Origin: Priapulus caudatus
Taxonomy: Eukaryota > Priapulida > Priapulimorpha > Priapulimorphida > Priapulidae
Direction of reading: 5' to 3'
Assembly: GCF_000485595.1 (NCBI RefSeq)
Contig: NW_014577061.1
Span: 1,216,062 to 1,277,617, forward strand
Length of the DNA stretch: 61,556 nt
The notes below the pieces were generated by a model. That model made no database searches. It worked only from the letters and a program-made list of their open reading frames with translations, and was not told where the DNA came from. This document shows, in pieces, positions 1 through 12,399 of the stretch. The first letter of the stretch is position 1. Each line of letters starts with the position of its first letter. Both the position numbers and the translations under genes were made by a program.

Positions 1-145
1 CATGTAGTACCCACCTGTACCACCCATGTAGTACCCACCTGTACCACCTATGTAGTACTCACCTGTACCACCTGTACCACCTGTGTAGTACACACCTGTA
101 CCACCTGTGTAGTACCCACCTGTACCACCTGTGCAGTACTCACCT
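1..145. repeat. 24-bp minisatellite in a GAS8 intron
   Basis: About six tandem units of 24 bp built on CATGTAGTACCCACC plus TGTACCACC, with small substitutions; one unit carries an extra 9-bp TGTACCACC block. The array runs to about 40 bases before the acceptor of the first GAS8 exon seen here. It starts at the window edge, so its full length is unknown. On the minus strand the last unit reads CAGGTGAGTACTG, a consensus-like splice donor, but it is antisense to GAS8. Confidence 0.85.
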
Positions 146-185
146 GCGTGATTGTGTGTGTGATGAGCGAGTGCGCGTGTTACAG

Positions 186-1419
186 CTGCAGACAGAGCGC
201 GACGAACTCTACAAGAAGTTCGTCGCCGCCATCAACGAGGTGCAGCAGAAGAGTAGCTTCAAGAACCTGCTGCTGGAGAGGAAGCTGTCGGCGCTCGCAG
301 ACTCGCTCGAGAAGAAGGAAGCTCAGCTCAACGAGGTGCTGTCGGCGTCCAACCTCGACCCGCAAGCACTGAGCATCGTCACGAGGAAGCTGGAGGTATG
401 CGGCTGACGTAGGCGGCGGCGCTGGCTTCTTACTTCGTCGTCATCTCAAGAGGCTGAGTTTTAACAATTTCAGGGGCGAGGCAGTGTTGTTGAGTTTGAA
501 AAGAAGTTTTTTTGTGTGCCATGCCATTATGAGCGTATAAAGGAAAACATTTCCTTTAATATAATGGCACCAGGGCAAACATTTCCTTTAAAGGAGAGGC
601 AAAAAGCAGCTTACTTTTTTATGAACACTTAATGTGGGACATGAAAGAGATACAAACACAACGTGAAATTTATTTGAAAGGCAGGTAGGTGAACCAGGTA
701 AGACAGCCACGGCGGTTTATTGCTGTGGTCATTATTCAATGCTCGAGACACCATGGCAACTGAGGAGGGAAACCACGGCCCTAGCTGTCAATGCCGAATT
801 GATGTTCGAGTCCTGTAGTTTCGTATGCATGTACTCGTACTTCGTACTCACGTGTCCTCAGCATGATCAGTTGCTATGTCTTGACATATTTTGCTCTTCG
901 TGCATACAGGATGTATTGGATTCGAAAAATTCGGCGATCAAAGATTTGCAGTATGAACTAGCGAGAGTTTGCAAGGTAAGTTGTTTTGCTGACGGGTGCA
1001 ACCTTCTGGTAATAACAATTCTGAATGCACACATTGCTGAAAGTTGTTCTGTAAGGACATCTACTAGTTTCTCAGTGTTGTTAATGAGCTTTTTCGAGTA
1101 AGGGCAATTCATTCTATTCGTACCGCGATCGTTCCTCATCCCTGTCACCGTACCGTTTTATCTGCCTCTCTGCCATAGTGTTGCTTACCTGTGCTTCTTT
1201 CAATCACGCTGTTTTCGCCCCCCCCCCCCTCTCCATCGTGCTCACCACCATGCTTAACTGCTGCTGCAGGCTCACAACGACATGTTGAACACGTATGAAG
1301 CGAAATTGAGGAGCTACGGTGTGCCCCCGGAGGAGCTCGGATTTAAGCCACTGCAGATGTCGTTCGGGGGCCAGCGGCTTGGGCAGGGCCCCGCAGGACT
1401 TGTGGCCGCCCCAACATAA
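186..1419 (+). CDS. GAS8: GAS8 / DRC4, dynein regulatory complex subunit 4, C-terminal three exons (partial gene)
   Basis: Three exons joined in phase 0: 186-395 (70 codons), 910-975 (22 codons) and 1270-1419 (49 codons plus TAA). All have AG acceptors and GT donors. The peptide has the C-terminal part of the family's long coiled coil and its signature stretches: [58 protein letters not shown], and the terminal LGFKPLQ and GQGPAGLV. The family is the microtubule-binding subunit of the nexin-dynein regulatory complex of motile cilia and flagella. The 5' part of the gene lies outside the window. The CDS ends like the human protein, so the C terminus is complete. A possible ATTAAA poly(A) signal is at 1909-1914. 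The gene converges on the minus-strand TP53INP gene. Confidence 0.95.
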
Positions 1420-2461
1420 GGGCAGTAGTCGCTGCTGGGCGGGGTACGTCGCCCCCCAACCCCCACACACAGGACATTTGTGGCCAGCCGGCTCTTGGAC
1501 AAAGGGGTTGCAGGCATTGTTTGACTCCAGTTTCGAAATTTTCACACGAGGAAGGTTTGGAGAAACTTATTGTCGGGGAAGATTTCAAGCAGTAGATAGT
1601 TTGTTGTTACTACTTCGAATGAAAAGTATGTTGCTTACCAAATAACAAAAAAGGAAAATGTGACAAAGATAGTGAAAATGTGAAATATAGAGAAGCCGCA
1701 CATATATTTATATCACTCGATTTTTGATTAGGTGGATCACGTGTGAAAAAGTAATTTTATTATCTTCACTATGGTTCGAGCAATTCAATCCACAGTATGT
1801 TCTGCACACTCAGTATGTGTAGCCTAGTTGTGCATGTCTGTGTATACATGCCTGCGTACTACTGTTTATCACACGTGTGAGTGTTATTATTTACATTTTA
1901 TACGCAACATTAAAGTTTTCACCAGTAATGGCGGTTTTATATCATTTATGAGCCTTCATTGTTTCATGAAAAGCTATATATATCAATATATAAACATACT
2001 TGTAAATACTAAACCGAGGTCAATGAACTTTTTTAGTTCCACATACGTTTATTTGCAACCCTCGTAAACCACGTCACGTGCGGTTGCGTGACAGGAAAGC
2101 CCAGTGCAAACATTACATGTAGAAGATTCTAGAAGTATTTATCTATGTATCTATCTATCAATATCATCTAGTGAAAGACCGGAAAGCAGATAACACAAAA
2201 TCTGGTGTTAGTATTGCCACTCGTATTCTCGCTGCATTCTACACACGACATACATTTATGGGAAAACTGTCCGTGCTGGATTGGCCGGTCCATAACGTGT
2301 GAAGTCTCAATGGTCGTCGGACGAGATTTTAGGTGATTATATTTTTTAATGAACTTCTGACTTTTACAGGTAATTGGTAAGTTGTAACCGAAATTAAATT
2401 GTATATTGATTATCTGTCATTGTTGTTATGATGACTTCACCGCTGGCAGGCTTGGGCTAAC

Positions 2462-2541
2462 GCTCCATTAGGAGTGTTCGCAAACTTTGATATCATTAAT
2501 GATTAATGATTGATAATCCTAACCCTAACCTAAACCACAAA

Positions 2542-2597
<56 letters not shown>

Positions 2598-2643
2598 ATT
2601 ATGACCATTAATGACATTAAAGTTGGGAACACTCCTAATGGAG
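2462..2643. mobile_element. MITE with (AT)n core and short telomere-like tract
   Basis: Left arm CTCCATTAGGAGTGTTC followed by CAAACTTTGATATCATTAATG. The right arm is its inverse, ending ...CATTAATGACATTAAAG...GAACACTCCTAATGGAG. Between the arms are CCTAACCCTAACC and about 40 bases of AT repeat. The arms may extend a few degenerate bases outward, so the exact ends and target duplication are not resolved. No coding capacity. Confidence 0.7.
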
Positions 2644-4429
2644 TATCACCCCAGGCTTGGTATAAAACCATTTCATTCATAAGGACTAGGAATTTAATAA
2701 TTTATTTACTTGCCACTATCAGTAGAAAACCACGAGCAATTTTTTTACCAACTAAAACATTGCTTTTACGTTGCTTTTACTATGGTTTTTACGTGACAAC
2801 CTCAACAATTGCCTGGTATGCTTGCTGTAAGCTGTATAATTATGAGGTTGCCGTGTACGTGTCCTTCCTCAGTCGCCGTCTCGAACTGTCCCCATTAAAT
2901 TCCCCGCGCATGCAGTATCAAACGATAGCTCCTCGCAGCTGTAGGCTATCAAGTCTTCTTTTACAACCGAGCAACCGTTGCCAAGTTCGCCGGCCGTATT
3001 TAGCATACACTGTGGTGGTATACACGAACCCCTTTAGACTGGTGAGGCAGACACCCCCAGTCTATATATAGAACGATTTCTAATGAACTAATATCAAGAT
3101 TCCATTACCCGAAGCTCTGACGCAGCGGGACTTGTGAATGTCTACAACTGCATACGGTTTGTCCAGGGTTTAATGGGTTCACGATACTGTCACGAGTTTG
3201 ACATCTACGAGTCCATGCAAATCTATGAAACTAGCGTTTGGTCAGATCGGCAAATTTTCTGTGTATACAGAGCCGTAATGCGTGACATGAAACGCGAAAC
3301 AACGCTCAATAGTCGTCGTAAATTTTCAAACAAATTGCTATATTTATTAGTAACGATTCTATATTAAACACTGCGAATTATGTCAATATAGATGCAGGGT
3401 GATTTTTCAATGTGCAAGTAGGGAACTTGCGAGGCACGTTTTGATGACCAGCATACAAGTGGTAGTATAATAAGGCATTCTCAAGCAGTACAACCATACC
3501 CCGAACACACCCTGGCATGGGGGCGTGCAATAACGAGACTCGATGAAACGGTGCAAGACAGGCAGCTAGTGACATCACATTAATGCACCCAATGTCACTG
3601 GCATAACCTGCTAAGCCTCATCTAAGCAATAAATGCATCTGTTGAGTCAACCAACGTCACGTGGATCCCTCCGTGTCACACAATACAGGTGACAGTAGGT
3701 ATGACCAATATTCTTGGTTTGACATTACACAAAACCTATGCAGTACCTAGTATATAGTTGATATGCACACCATACCGATCACACACAGCGATGGAACCAC
3801 AATCTATTCTTGCTACACTATCTATCATACGTGCACTCTACACACTATCAACAGGAATATAATTCAAAATCTATGTGAGGAGTAATTCCTAATATAAACA
3901 TCCTTGAATGCATCTCATGCAGTGATATAGGCTCATTTTTCGATATGCTAGGATTCACTCAGAGGAATATACATTGCACATCGAGAAAGATAATGATATA
4001 TAGTGCATTCACTCCAACACGTGCAGTATTGCAATTAACATCAAAACATACACACCCTGCTCCACAGCACAACAAGTTCATTAACAATTTACTGTAGGCA
4101 GTGCTTTATAGATGGAACTATTGTTGTCAGTTGGTTACACGTTTAGAATTTAATATAACATGTGCTTATTGTCATTATATTTGTCATTATTAACCCCCGA
4201 TAAATTGCTTTAATTTTTACACGTAGTATACGACAGCCCGTTGGGGGCACGCTGGAACATTTACTTAGCTTTAGGTCCAGCATCTATTTCGCATAAGTAA
4301 TCTCAGATGAGCACAGCTCAACGTTTTATAATATAAATAGCAAGTAACATAACAGACGAACCGACGGGAAACAGCGTTTGAGAAATGGGTGAGATCACCC
4401 AGGACTGTCAGCCTGGCTAGACAAATGCC

Positions 4430-4523
4430 TGCACACGCACACAAATGCTGGTGCACACGCACACGCACACCCATGGACGCGCGCGCACACACACGCACGC
4501 ACGCACGCACGCACGCACACACG

Positions 4524-4560
<37 letters not shown>
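4430..4560. repeat. CA / CACG microsatellite
   Basis: Mixed CACACG, CACG and pure CA repeats, ending in an uninterrupted CA run just before 4560. Confidence 0.9.
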
Positions 4561-4561
<1 letters not shown>

Positions 4562-4950
4562 TCTAGACAAGGTATTGCGACCCTGTGAAGAGTCTGCAGC
4601 CTGACAGTCTAACCTGTCTCTGCAAGGTCACGTCATCGTATCTGATAAAAAGCACGCTCGCCATGAGATCTCTGCACTCCTGGACTCCTGGACCAGCACT
4701 CCACCACCCCCTCCCCCTGATGGACTGTGCGGCGAGTCTACGTTTCCACCCCACACCACCCCACCCCACCCACTCGCTCGCCCACATGCACGCACGCACG
4801 CTCAACGTTCACGTTCTTTATAAGTGTTGCTCCACAACTGATTTGGCGTGTCACTCACCACCTCCCACCTGTGTCACTGCCAGCCCCGGGAGGTGTGGGG
4901 GCAGCGCATGTGCACAGCATTCCACCGATCTTGTCCTTTGAAAACTATAC

Positions 4951-4983
<33 letters not shown>

Positions 4984-5196
4984 CAATCGTAAAATCTTAA
5001 AATTTACAAATCTAAGACTGCAGTCAGTAAAATAAATATGCTCGGTGAGCAGAGGGATATTATCAGATATTATGAGAATCGTGGCCTATGCTACGTGCTT
5101 AAAATAGAAATCAACATAAACATAAGCTAAGCACAGCACAGCACCACGTATGATTACCTATACTACACTAAACGATGCTATAAAACTATGTAGTAT

Positions 5197-5210
5197 GGTC
5201 TCGCGAGACC
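5197..5210. promoter_or_regulatory. 14-bp palindrome containing TCTCGCGAGA
   Basis: GGTCTCGCGAGACC is a perfect palindrome. TCTCGCGAGA is a known motif of CpG-type animal promoters (the CGCG element bound by BANP in vertebrates). The next 80 bases are unusually CpG-rich for this neighbourhood (GGCGCACGCGCGAGCGGG) and include a CRE-like TGACGTA. This suggests a promoter, yet no gene start is recognisable on either strand. It lies about 1 kb past the TP53INP stop. Function is inferred from the motif alone. Confidence 0.35.
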
Positions 5211-5983
5211 GCTTTGACCTTCAACGTTAAAACCGGCGCACGCGCGAGCGGGTGTCGAAAAGCAGTGACGTATAACCGCCAACAACAAACCGAGATAACA
5301 AAAACCTTGTTAAAATCATGCTAGCAACTACGTACCATTCAAACTGACTTACAAACTGTCTCTCAACGTTTGCATCTTGTCAGAAAAGGATTCACACACG
5401 CGCTCGCACACACGCAATCTACTACACAATTCAGTAGGCAATCACTTATTGCGCTGTGCAACCAACACGAAATACGCATGTACAGATGCAATGAGACCGA
5501 GGAAACCTCGTAACTGGACAATATGCATGTAGTTCCTGCTATTGTTCTACACGTACAGACTGTAAATGTGTTTACACACGAAGGTACGTGGGGAAACGCA
5601 ATCAGCGCAGCAGTTGCCGCGACTTCGTATAGATATTAACAGCAGGACTAGGTAGTTTAAATAAAAACAATATTACATATAATACCCACTGCTTCTATAC
5701 TTATACCACACCACCACACTGATACCCAAATAAAAATATTTTTGGTTTTTCCACAAGTTTTGAATTATTTAGTCCTATTTCAATATTAATATTGATTACA
5801 AAGACTTCCCACATGTACACATGCGTGCACGCACGCACGCAAGCCCTAACACGCATGCACACACAATGGTCTAAAGTGTTAAAATGGTAATTATCAAGAG
5901 CTAATAATAACTAGAGCCCCATTACAGGGGCTCATTTCCCATACCAGGAAAACAGCGCTCTTTTACTGCAAAATTACTCTATT

Positions 5984-5989
5984 TTTAAT
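5984..5989 (-). terminator. Candidate poly(A) signal of TP53INP
   Basis: ATTAAA on the minus strand, about 230 bases past the TP53INP stop codon. It is the nearest canonical variant I noticed; unsupported by transcript data. Confidence 0.3.
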
Positions 5990-6221
5990 GTCTAAATTAA
6001 TTCATAGCATTACATTTAGCAGCATTACTTACTCTTGTAAATGTTCTACATTAAGCACACCACCTAATTGGACACAGGGACACACTGAACACACGACGAG
6101 ATACTTCCTTGCACAAAACAAACAATGCTCGATGGCGATATTAAAGATACGCGCACCAAAGTTGACAAGAATTCACCTAGACGGCGGCGCCGCCATTATT
6201 AAGCTACGCGTGGAGTCGACC

Positions 6222-9200
6222 TCAGCAGCGGAAGCTCTGCCGATTGTTGCTGCGGCCGCTGGGATTGCTCGCGTAGTGCTTCCTGCGGTGACGCTTGCCG
6301 CGCGCGTGCACCTCTCGCGCCTTGTTGCTGCGCTCGAGCTGCGACCTCCGGCACTGCAGGTAGCGATCCCGCGTCTCCAGCTTTTGCATAGATAGCAGAG
6401 CCTGCTTCTCCTGAATGGTGTTGAGGGCGGCGCCGTGCACGACGCCCGGACGACGCGGGTGATGTATCCACCCGCGCTGTGCAGCACCTGCGAATCGATC
6501 GTGCAGACGATGCAAAGGTAAGAGTATGACACGGTTGCCGCGCCAACCACCACCCAAACTGAACGCGTACGGCTCTCAACTACAGCGATTAATAAATTAT
6601 GATCGGCGATCGTGTCACGTTTTCTGTCCTTTACTGGTCTATTGACGCCAACAACACATACACGCACCTGTGTGCATGCATGCAGCTGCGCACACACGAC
6701 TAGTTCGACATACAGAGCCTGGGATATCGCTTCCCTTTTATTGCTTACGAGAACAAATTTCGTTGCGACGCCACGCACATGCGAGGTCACGCGCTCCCCT
6801 TACCACGCGCCCGTGCATAAACGAAGTCGCTACCTACCACACTGCGGGGGCGAGTTCTCCTCTGCTTCCTCCGTCTCCTCCTCCTCGTCCCCCTCCTCCT
6901 CCTCCTCCTCCTCCTCCTCCTCCTCTGCGTCCCGGGCGGCGCGGCATTGCTGGGAGCGCAGGCTGTGCATCGAGCCGTAGACGGACATGCTCGGGTGCTC
7001 GATGAGCATGTTCTCGAGCGTCGTCGTCTCGAGCTCGACGGGTCCCGCGCGGCTGCCCGTGAAGCACGGCGGTGGCGTCACGTACCAGCCCTCCTCGACG
7101 TGTCCCGGGAAGCTCGACGAACCAGAGTCGGACGACGGCGTCGACGACGACTGCTCGCGGTCGGGCTGTGCCGAGCCGCCCCCACCGCCGCCCCCCCCGC
7201 CGATGCGCTCCTCCGCGCCATCCTTTGCTGAAAAACGAGGCGGCGTGAATTTGATGCGATTGCCGGCTGTCGCGCGGCATCAGAAACGATAACTCACGAT
7301 CGAACTGCGCTGACCGTCAGAAGTGGGAACTTGCGATCGAACTACGCCAACAATCAGAAATGGGAACTCGCGATGGAACTACACTGACCGTCAGAAGTGG
7401 AAACTCGCGATCAAACTACACTGACCGTCAGAAGTGGAATCTCGCGATCAAACTACACTGACCGTCAGAAGTGGAATCTCGCGATCGAACTACGCTGACC
7501 GTCAGAAGTGGAATCTCGCGATCGAACTACACTAACCGTCAGAAGTGGAATCTCGCGATCAAACTACACTGACCGTCAGAAGTGGAAATTCGCAATCGAA
7601 CTACACTGACCGTCAGAAGTGGAAACTCGCGATCGAACTACACTGACCGTCAGAAGTGGAAACTCGAGACCGAACTACACTGACCGTCAGAACGAACTAC
7701 GCTGACCGTCAGAACGAACTACGCTGACCGTCAGAACGAACTACGCTGACCGTCAGATGTCAAAACTCGCGATCGAACAATGCCGACCGTACCGCTTGCT
7801 TATTTCTAACCGTCGGCTTTGTGCCGAAACTCGGAAATGAAAAGCGTGCAAAATGTGTATGAGAAATAAATGCAGTATGACACAATGAGAGTACATAGCG
7901 TTTCTCCTATTGCTAATGTAATCCCTCAACTATTGTGTCGGTTAGGTTTCTTGAAAATGTTGCAATTAGAGAAATCATGGTTGGTGAATACAATGTATAA
8001 TGGGAAATATGAGGTTTTATTAATACATGTTGAAGTCTTTTGAAAATACAGATATATAGCACAACAGGGGTAGAAATTAACTTTTGAACACGGGAGTCCA
8101 ACGGACTCCCTACCCTCAAAAAGAGGGAGTCCGCAGCCAAATGAGGGAGTCCTCAGTCTGAAGTTCAAAATTAAGGATATTAACAATAATGCATGTGCTC
8201 ATTTTTAAGATTCATGCAGTTGCACGTCTGCAAAATTTTCTTTAGACTTTTACTGAAAAAATACGGTAATTTCGCGAGGCCGTGCTCTGGAACGAACTAG
8301 TTAGAATGGCAGAATTTTCAGAGAGTCACACAGACTCCTGCATATATATGTCAAATCAGGGAGTATTTGACTCCCGTTAATTTCGCACCCTGACACAAGT
8401 TTCACATTATATATTATCAAGGATAGCGCCAGACGGGAAGTAGGAGCAGAGTGACAACAGCTGCCCCATCATGGCAAAAATAAGTATATATAGATGATAT
8501 ATTATAATATAACAACAGTTATAAACATAGCAATTATTTCCTCTTAATTTAAACCTTGATCTTCAAAAAACAATTTGCACAGGGTTAAACATTAACTTTT
8601 TATTTCACTAGACCATCGGGCTAGTAACTGAGGAAAACCACTAGCCCTGACCTAACTTTCACTAGCCTAGACCCAGACCATTGTTATAGAAAACTTTATT
8701 TAGATAAGAGTGTGTCATCGTATGAATTCATAGATGCTGTTTCCCGCGCTTTAAATCGCGCGTGGGCTGAGTTCACGTGCAGCATTCGTATTCTACCACG
8801 GGCATACACGAGCGCACGGTTTATCGATCGTCTACTGCGGCTGGCAGCAAGCCACGTTATTGTTTTTGCCGAAGGGTAAACTGGTATCCGGCCTCACGCT
8901 CTGCTAGACAATGTACATGCTCTGCGACAAACAGTGCGGCCGCGAGCCAGAGGTGAACTTTCAGTGCAATATATATATGACCAATTCTAACACGACCAGT
9001 TGGGCTACTAGCACTCTGGTTGTATGCGACCGGACCAAGCATTTACCCGACTAGGTCGGTCGGTCGTGGGTTAGTGTCGAACCCTGAATTTGCATCCCCT
9101 AGTTTTTGGCCCCTACTCGCAAAGTAGTTATAGGTTGCTGTTCCTGCCTGGGGACCTTATTCCTTCCTCATTGAGTATCTTAAACCCACTCCCCACTTCG

Positions 9201-9803
9201 TCGGGGACCTAGCCTCCAAGTCGGGTGCCTGATCTAGTGCCTCCCCTGCAGTGTACATGCACACATAAACTATCAATTTAGCATTTGCTAGTGCTCCACT
9301 AGCAACAGTAGCTTGTATAGCAGAATCACTTTAAATCTGATTTGGAAGATTCAATTATATATATATCCCTACTAGCCTTATTATTTACACAGAGCTATTA
9401 GTAATCACCATTTGCCAATCAGTGTTTTCTTAAATCCAAAGACATCAAACCTCTTGCCGTTAATTTATTACGTTTATTAGTGATCACTGCTGATCAGTTG
9501 TCACTTTAGTATATTACAACAGTACCACGTGTACACAAGCCTGCCAAAGCATGCCAGCAAGTGTGCGCCCAGAGTTTCCCAGCATGGAATGTACATGTGG
9601 CCATGATATGACCACATGTACTATCTACATGACGTACTATCAATAACAACACAAGATATTAGAACTGTAAGCCTACCATTTGGCTGATTTGCATCCACAA
9701 GCACCCAACCCTCGGCTTCCTGAGTTGTGATGTGGCAATCGCTGGCATGGTTTGCCTCTGCTGCACTAGTACCAAAGATAATATTGGCAATGTTTCCCAA
9801 CAT
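6222..9803 (-). CDS. TP53INP: TP53INP-family protein (tumor protein p53-inducible nuclear protein homologue)
   Basis: Three minus-strand coding exons: 9803-9677 (ATG, 42 codons, phase 1 out), 7227-6838 (phase 1 in and out) and 6487-6222 (ends TGA). They give 260 aa. Residues 31-37 are EGWVLVD, matching the family's LC3-interacting region (core W33 to V36). Residues 90-99 are WYVTPPPCFT and 113-126 are LENMLIEHPSMSVY, both hallmark blocks. The C terminus (about 215-255) is strongly basic with SNKAREV and GKRHRRKH. In vertebrates the family shuttles between nucleus and autophagosomes, binds ATG8 proteins and co-activates transcription. Oddities: a G-rich run (52-60) and a Glu-rich tract (from 144) encoded by a CTC/GAG repeat. 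The start is the first ATG in frame; an upstream in-frame TTG is not used. Intron 1 carries a 37-bp tandem repeat and two MITEs. Untranslated 5' exons could lie further upstream. Confidence 0.92.
6875..6928. repeat. CTC trinucleotide repeat encoding the Glu tract of TP53INP exon 2
   Basis: Near-pure CTC (GAG on the coding strand) inside the exon, so length changes stay in frame and alter the acidic tract of the protein. Confidence 0.8.
7288..7775. repeat. 37-bp tandem repeat, with a derived 22-bp subarray, in TP53INP intron 1
   Basis: About eleven units on the pattern GAACTACACTGACCGTCAG + AAGTGGAAACTCGCGATC, with point changes. Near 7690-7750 the unit shrinks to 22 bp (GAACTACGCTGACCGTCAG + AAC), three copies, by loss of the second half. 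There are no unique spacers between units. The array ends about 60 bases from the acceptor of exon 2. Confidence 0.92.
8065..8392. mobile_element. hAT-like MITE in TP53INP intron 1
   Basis: Ends are CAGGGGTAGAAATTAAC and GTTAATTTCGCACCCTG, a near-perfect inverted pair. Inside are several copies of GGGAGTCC/GGACTCCC making sub-palindromes. The target duplication is imperfect: CACAA occurs on the left, and on the right only after one extra A. No ORF of note. Confidence 0.8.
8580..9086. mobile_element. hAT-type MITE with 8-bp TSD AATTTGCA
   Basis: Left end CAGGGTTAAACATTAAC, right end GTTAGTGTCGAACCCTG. The 8 bases AATTTGCA flank it exactly on both sides (8572-8579 and 9087-9094). CAGGG termini with an 8-bp duplication are typical of the hAT superfamily. 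Non-autonomous, 507 bp, in TP53INP intron 1. Confidence 0.9.
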
Positions 9804-11267
9804 CTTCAAACGTTGTGTGTGCTGCAGCTTCTAGACGACTGTTAATCTTGACAAAGAAAAAAAAAACGTTGTTAAATCTCAGAACAATGAGATAGTACGA
9901 CAGTTAAGATGCATTGAATGAGTCTTCTATGATGATGCAGATGAAGAGAAAGGGAGTTTAGACTGGAATAGAATTCGCTATGGCACAGATTAACAGGTTT
10001 AATTTAGAATTGAGAGAACAATTTGTATGCCGGGCATGCATACTAGCATGAAATAAAGTTCACACAGAGTAGACTTGAAAGAATGATGATTAGATATCAA
10101 GTATACGAATACATGAAAATAAACAATTTGCGTACAAAAGTAAGAGAAGGCAAGAAGGCTAACTAGGATGCTGACGCCTACCTGTGACACGTGATGACAC
10201 TCACCTTGATAGACAAATGCCTTCTTGTTACACAAACTCAGCACATGAACAGCACTGAACAGAGTGCAATAACAGTCGCCAGTAAAGGGAAGGCAATGTT
10301 CTACCAACCAAATGTTCCTGTCTATAGCAAATGACACTCAGTGTGCCCAATGTGTCCATATATGTATAGTATTGTAGACAACAATTGAGCTCGCCAAATT
10401 GACAAGTGACATTAATTCAGCTTGTCTAATGAGTGCGACTGCTCCAAAACAACTGAACTACATCTTGTCACAAGTAACGCAGTCAGTGTTGAACAAGGAG
10501 AGAGAGACAACGACATTGATGGGTTAGCTATAGCCTTTGTCTCTTTTTTTTTACAGCTGTCAGTCTTCCAGCCGAAATGCTGTACATGAATCGAATTTCC
10601 AGCACCAGCAGGATCTAGTAATATCAGCTTGCACGTGACGTAATACATCTAAATCATCTCCACGTCTACTCCGTACATTTACACCACCTAAGCTAATCTC
10701 TAAATAATCACGTTACATATCGCGTTGGACAAGATGTTACAGCAATGCGCTCGTGCCTCCTCGGCTTAACAAAATGCCAACAGTGTTTGTGCATATTCCG
10801 TAGGTAATGTAGTAACATTTTATGCTATAAAACGCTGGTACACCAGCTCTTTCATGCTCCAAATTTAAATATTAGAAGTGAATAAGGTATAAAGTTGTGG
10901 ACCAGAAATGATCCTTCGTGCATGGCTTGCTCATGTAAGGACAGAGCTACCCCAATAAATCACATTATATGCCATCTAAAAACTGCAGGGAAGCTATATC
11001 ATCAGAATTACCTATGCATTCATGTGTATGTCGAAGTAAATTTTGAAGTCTACATTTTGAAAGCTGTCACTCATTTATGCAGCAATGCTTACTTATACAG
11101 GTACTTACAATATTGTGATCGACAATTCTGTTAATTGCTACAGTATGCAACCCACCTGCAAGTATGTTGATGCTTTTCACGTTCACGCGCACACTCTACT
11201 GCATTTATTCCGAGTTGCAATTACCTTGAATTATAAATTCAAAACTTTTATTACCTTGGATTATAAT

Positions 11268-11341
11268 AAGTTGCAGAAGGACATTCAATCATGTGTGATA
11301 GTAAGTAATGGAAGTTAATTTTAGACGATATTTCTTGCAAT
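11268..11341. repeat. Short dispersed repeat, copy 1
   Basis: The stretch from AAGTTGCAGAAGGACATTC through ATTTCTTGCAAT recurs with few changes at 13731-13802. Both copies lie in the TP53INP upstream region in the same orientation. Confidence 0.75.
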
Positions 11342-12399
11342 GAATACTTGATTTCATGTCCACATGTTAGTACTAAGCCAACCAAGCAGGCCAGCAGCTA
11401 CATGAAAGCAGCAAGACAGAATATCGATGGAACCAGAATCCCACAGTAACAGTCTCTTGTTATATACTTTGTACGCACCTAATCTGCCATACACCTACAT
11501 GTATTATTATGTAATAATTATAAATATAACACTGCAGCTCTAGCTCCCATCCTGAATTCCTGCCTTACACATTTCATCCTCTCTTCGCCTGTTTACCTAC
11601 TTGTTCTGGTGCATTTTCTCTTTTACTGCCAACAATAATGAAAAAGTTTAAGTTGATGTAGTTCTCACAGTGCTTCTGTCAGGTTACCAGGCATCTACTA
11701 GTACTATATTGTTATTATTAATATTATTACGTAGGAGCACTGCCTATCCCAGAAATGCTATGTACTGTTTGAAAAATGTAGGAGGGGGAACTGCAATAAG
11801 CTGCTATACCGATTGTTTGACACGTCTGCTTGTTGGCTAATAAACTATCTCAGCCGTGACAACCGCCACTGTGCATCGAACACCCCTCACAATCAAGGAC
11901 ATTAGCATGTTGGGCAGCAATCGCCTCGGTGAAAATCAATAATGGCTCATCGTGAACTCTGACACGCTCCCCCACCCAAATAATGGGGCAAATATCGGCC
12001 ACCATCTCTCACTTTCATTACAGAAACGGGCAGAAATGCATATATTTTTATCCCTTCACGCGCACAAAGGAAAACGTGAAGGACGTCCAGCACGACATTG
12101 TGCGAAAACCAGTCAAAAGCGGGTCATAACACAACCAGAATCGCGATCAGCTGATGTGACTAACTGTACCTAGATGTACACAAAATCCGACTACGCCCTA
12201 AAACGTAATCATCTATCTAACATTAAATGCTTATTAAACGTCAACAACTTACCGTTCTGATATGGTATGATGTCTTTACTATGACGTGTAACACGAATAA
12301 AATGATAACTCTCTTTGCAACGAATAGAAATAAATTGAAACCACAAAGCAAAACAACCAAACCAAAGCAGCTGACGTAAAAGATGCAAAACAGATGTCA

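Larger units (their letters stand above)
1420..6221. other. Intergenic region between the 3' ends of GAS8 and TP53INP
   Basis: GAS8 3' UTR at the left, TP53INP 3' UTR at the right. The middle is AT-rich and holds one inverted-repeat MITE (2462-2643), CA/CACG microsatellites (4430-4560 and 4950-4985) and a CpG-bearing patch with a TCTCGCGAGA palindrome (5197-5290). ORFs here are short and show no family motif or codon pattern I recognise. Confidence 0.6.

Noticed and set aside
2601-3071. 156-codon open frame
   Set aside because: It starts inside a MITE arm, has no recognised motif and shows no splice or codon support.
6173-6790. 205-codon and overlapping open frames, minus strand
   Set aside because: Frame shadows of TP53INP exon 3 extended into the intron.
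7288-7775. CRISPR-like array
   Set aside because: Tandem repeat without unique spacers, in an animal intron.
9545-9580. p53-response-element-like half site (AAGCATGCC) in TP53INP intron 1
   Set aside because: A single imperfect half site without a spaced partner; expected by chance.
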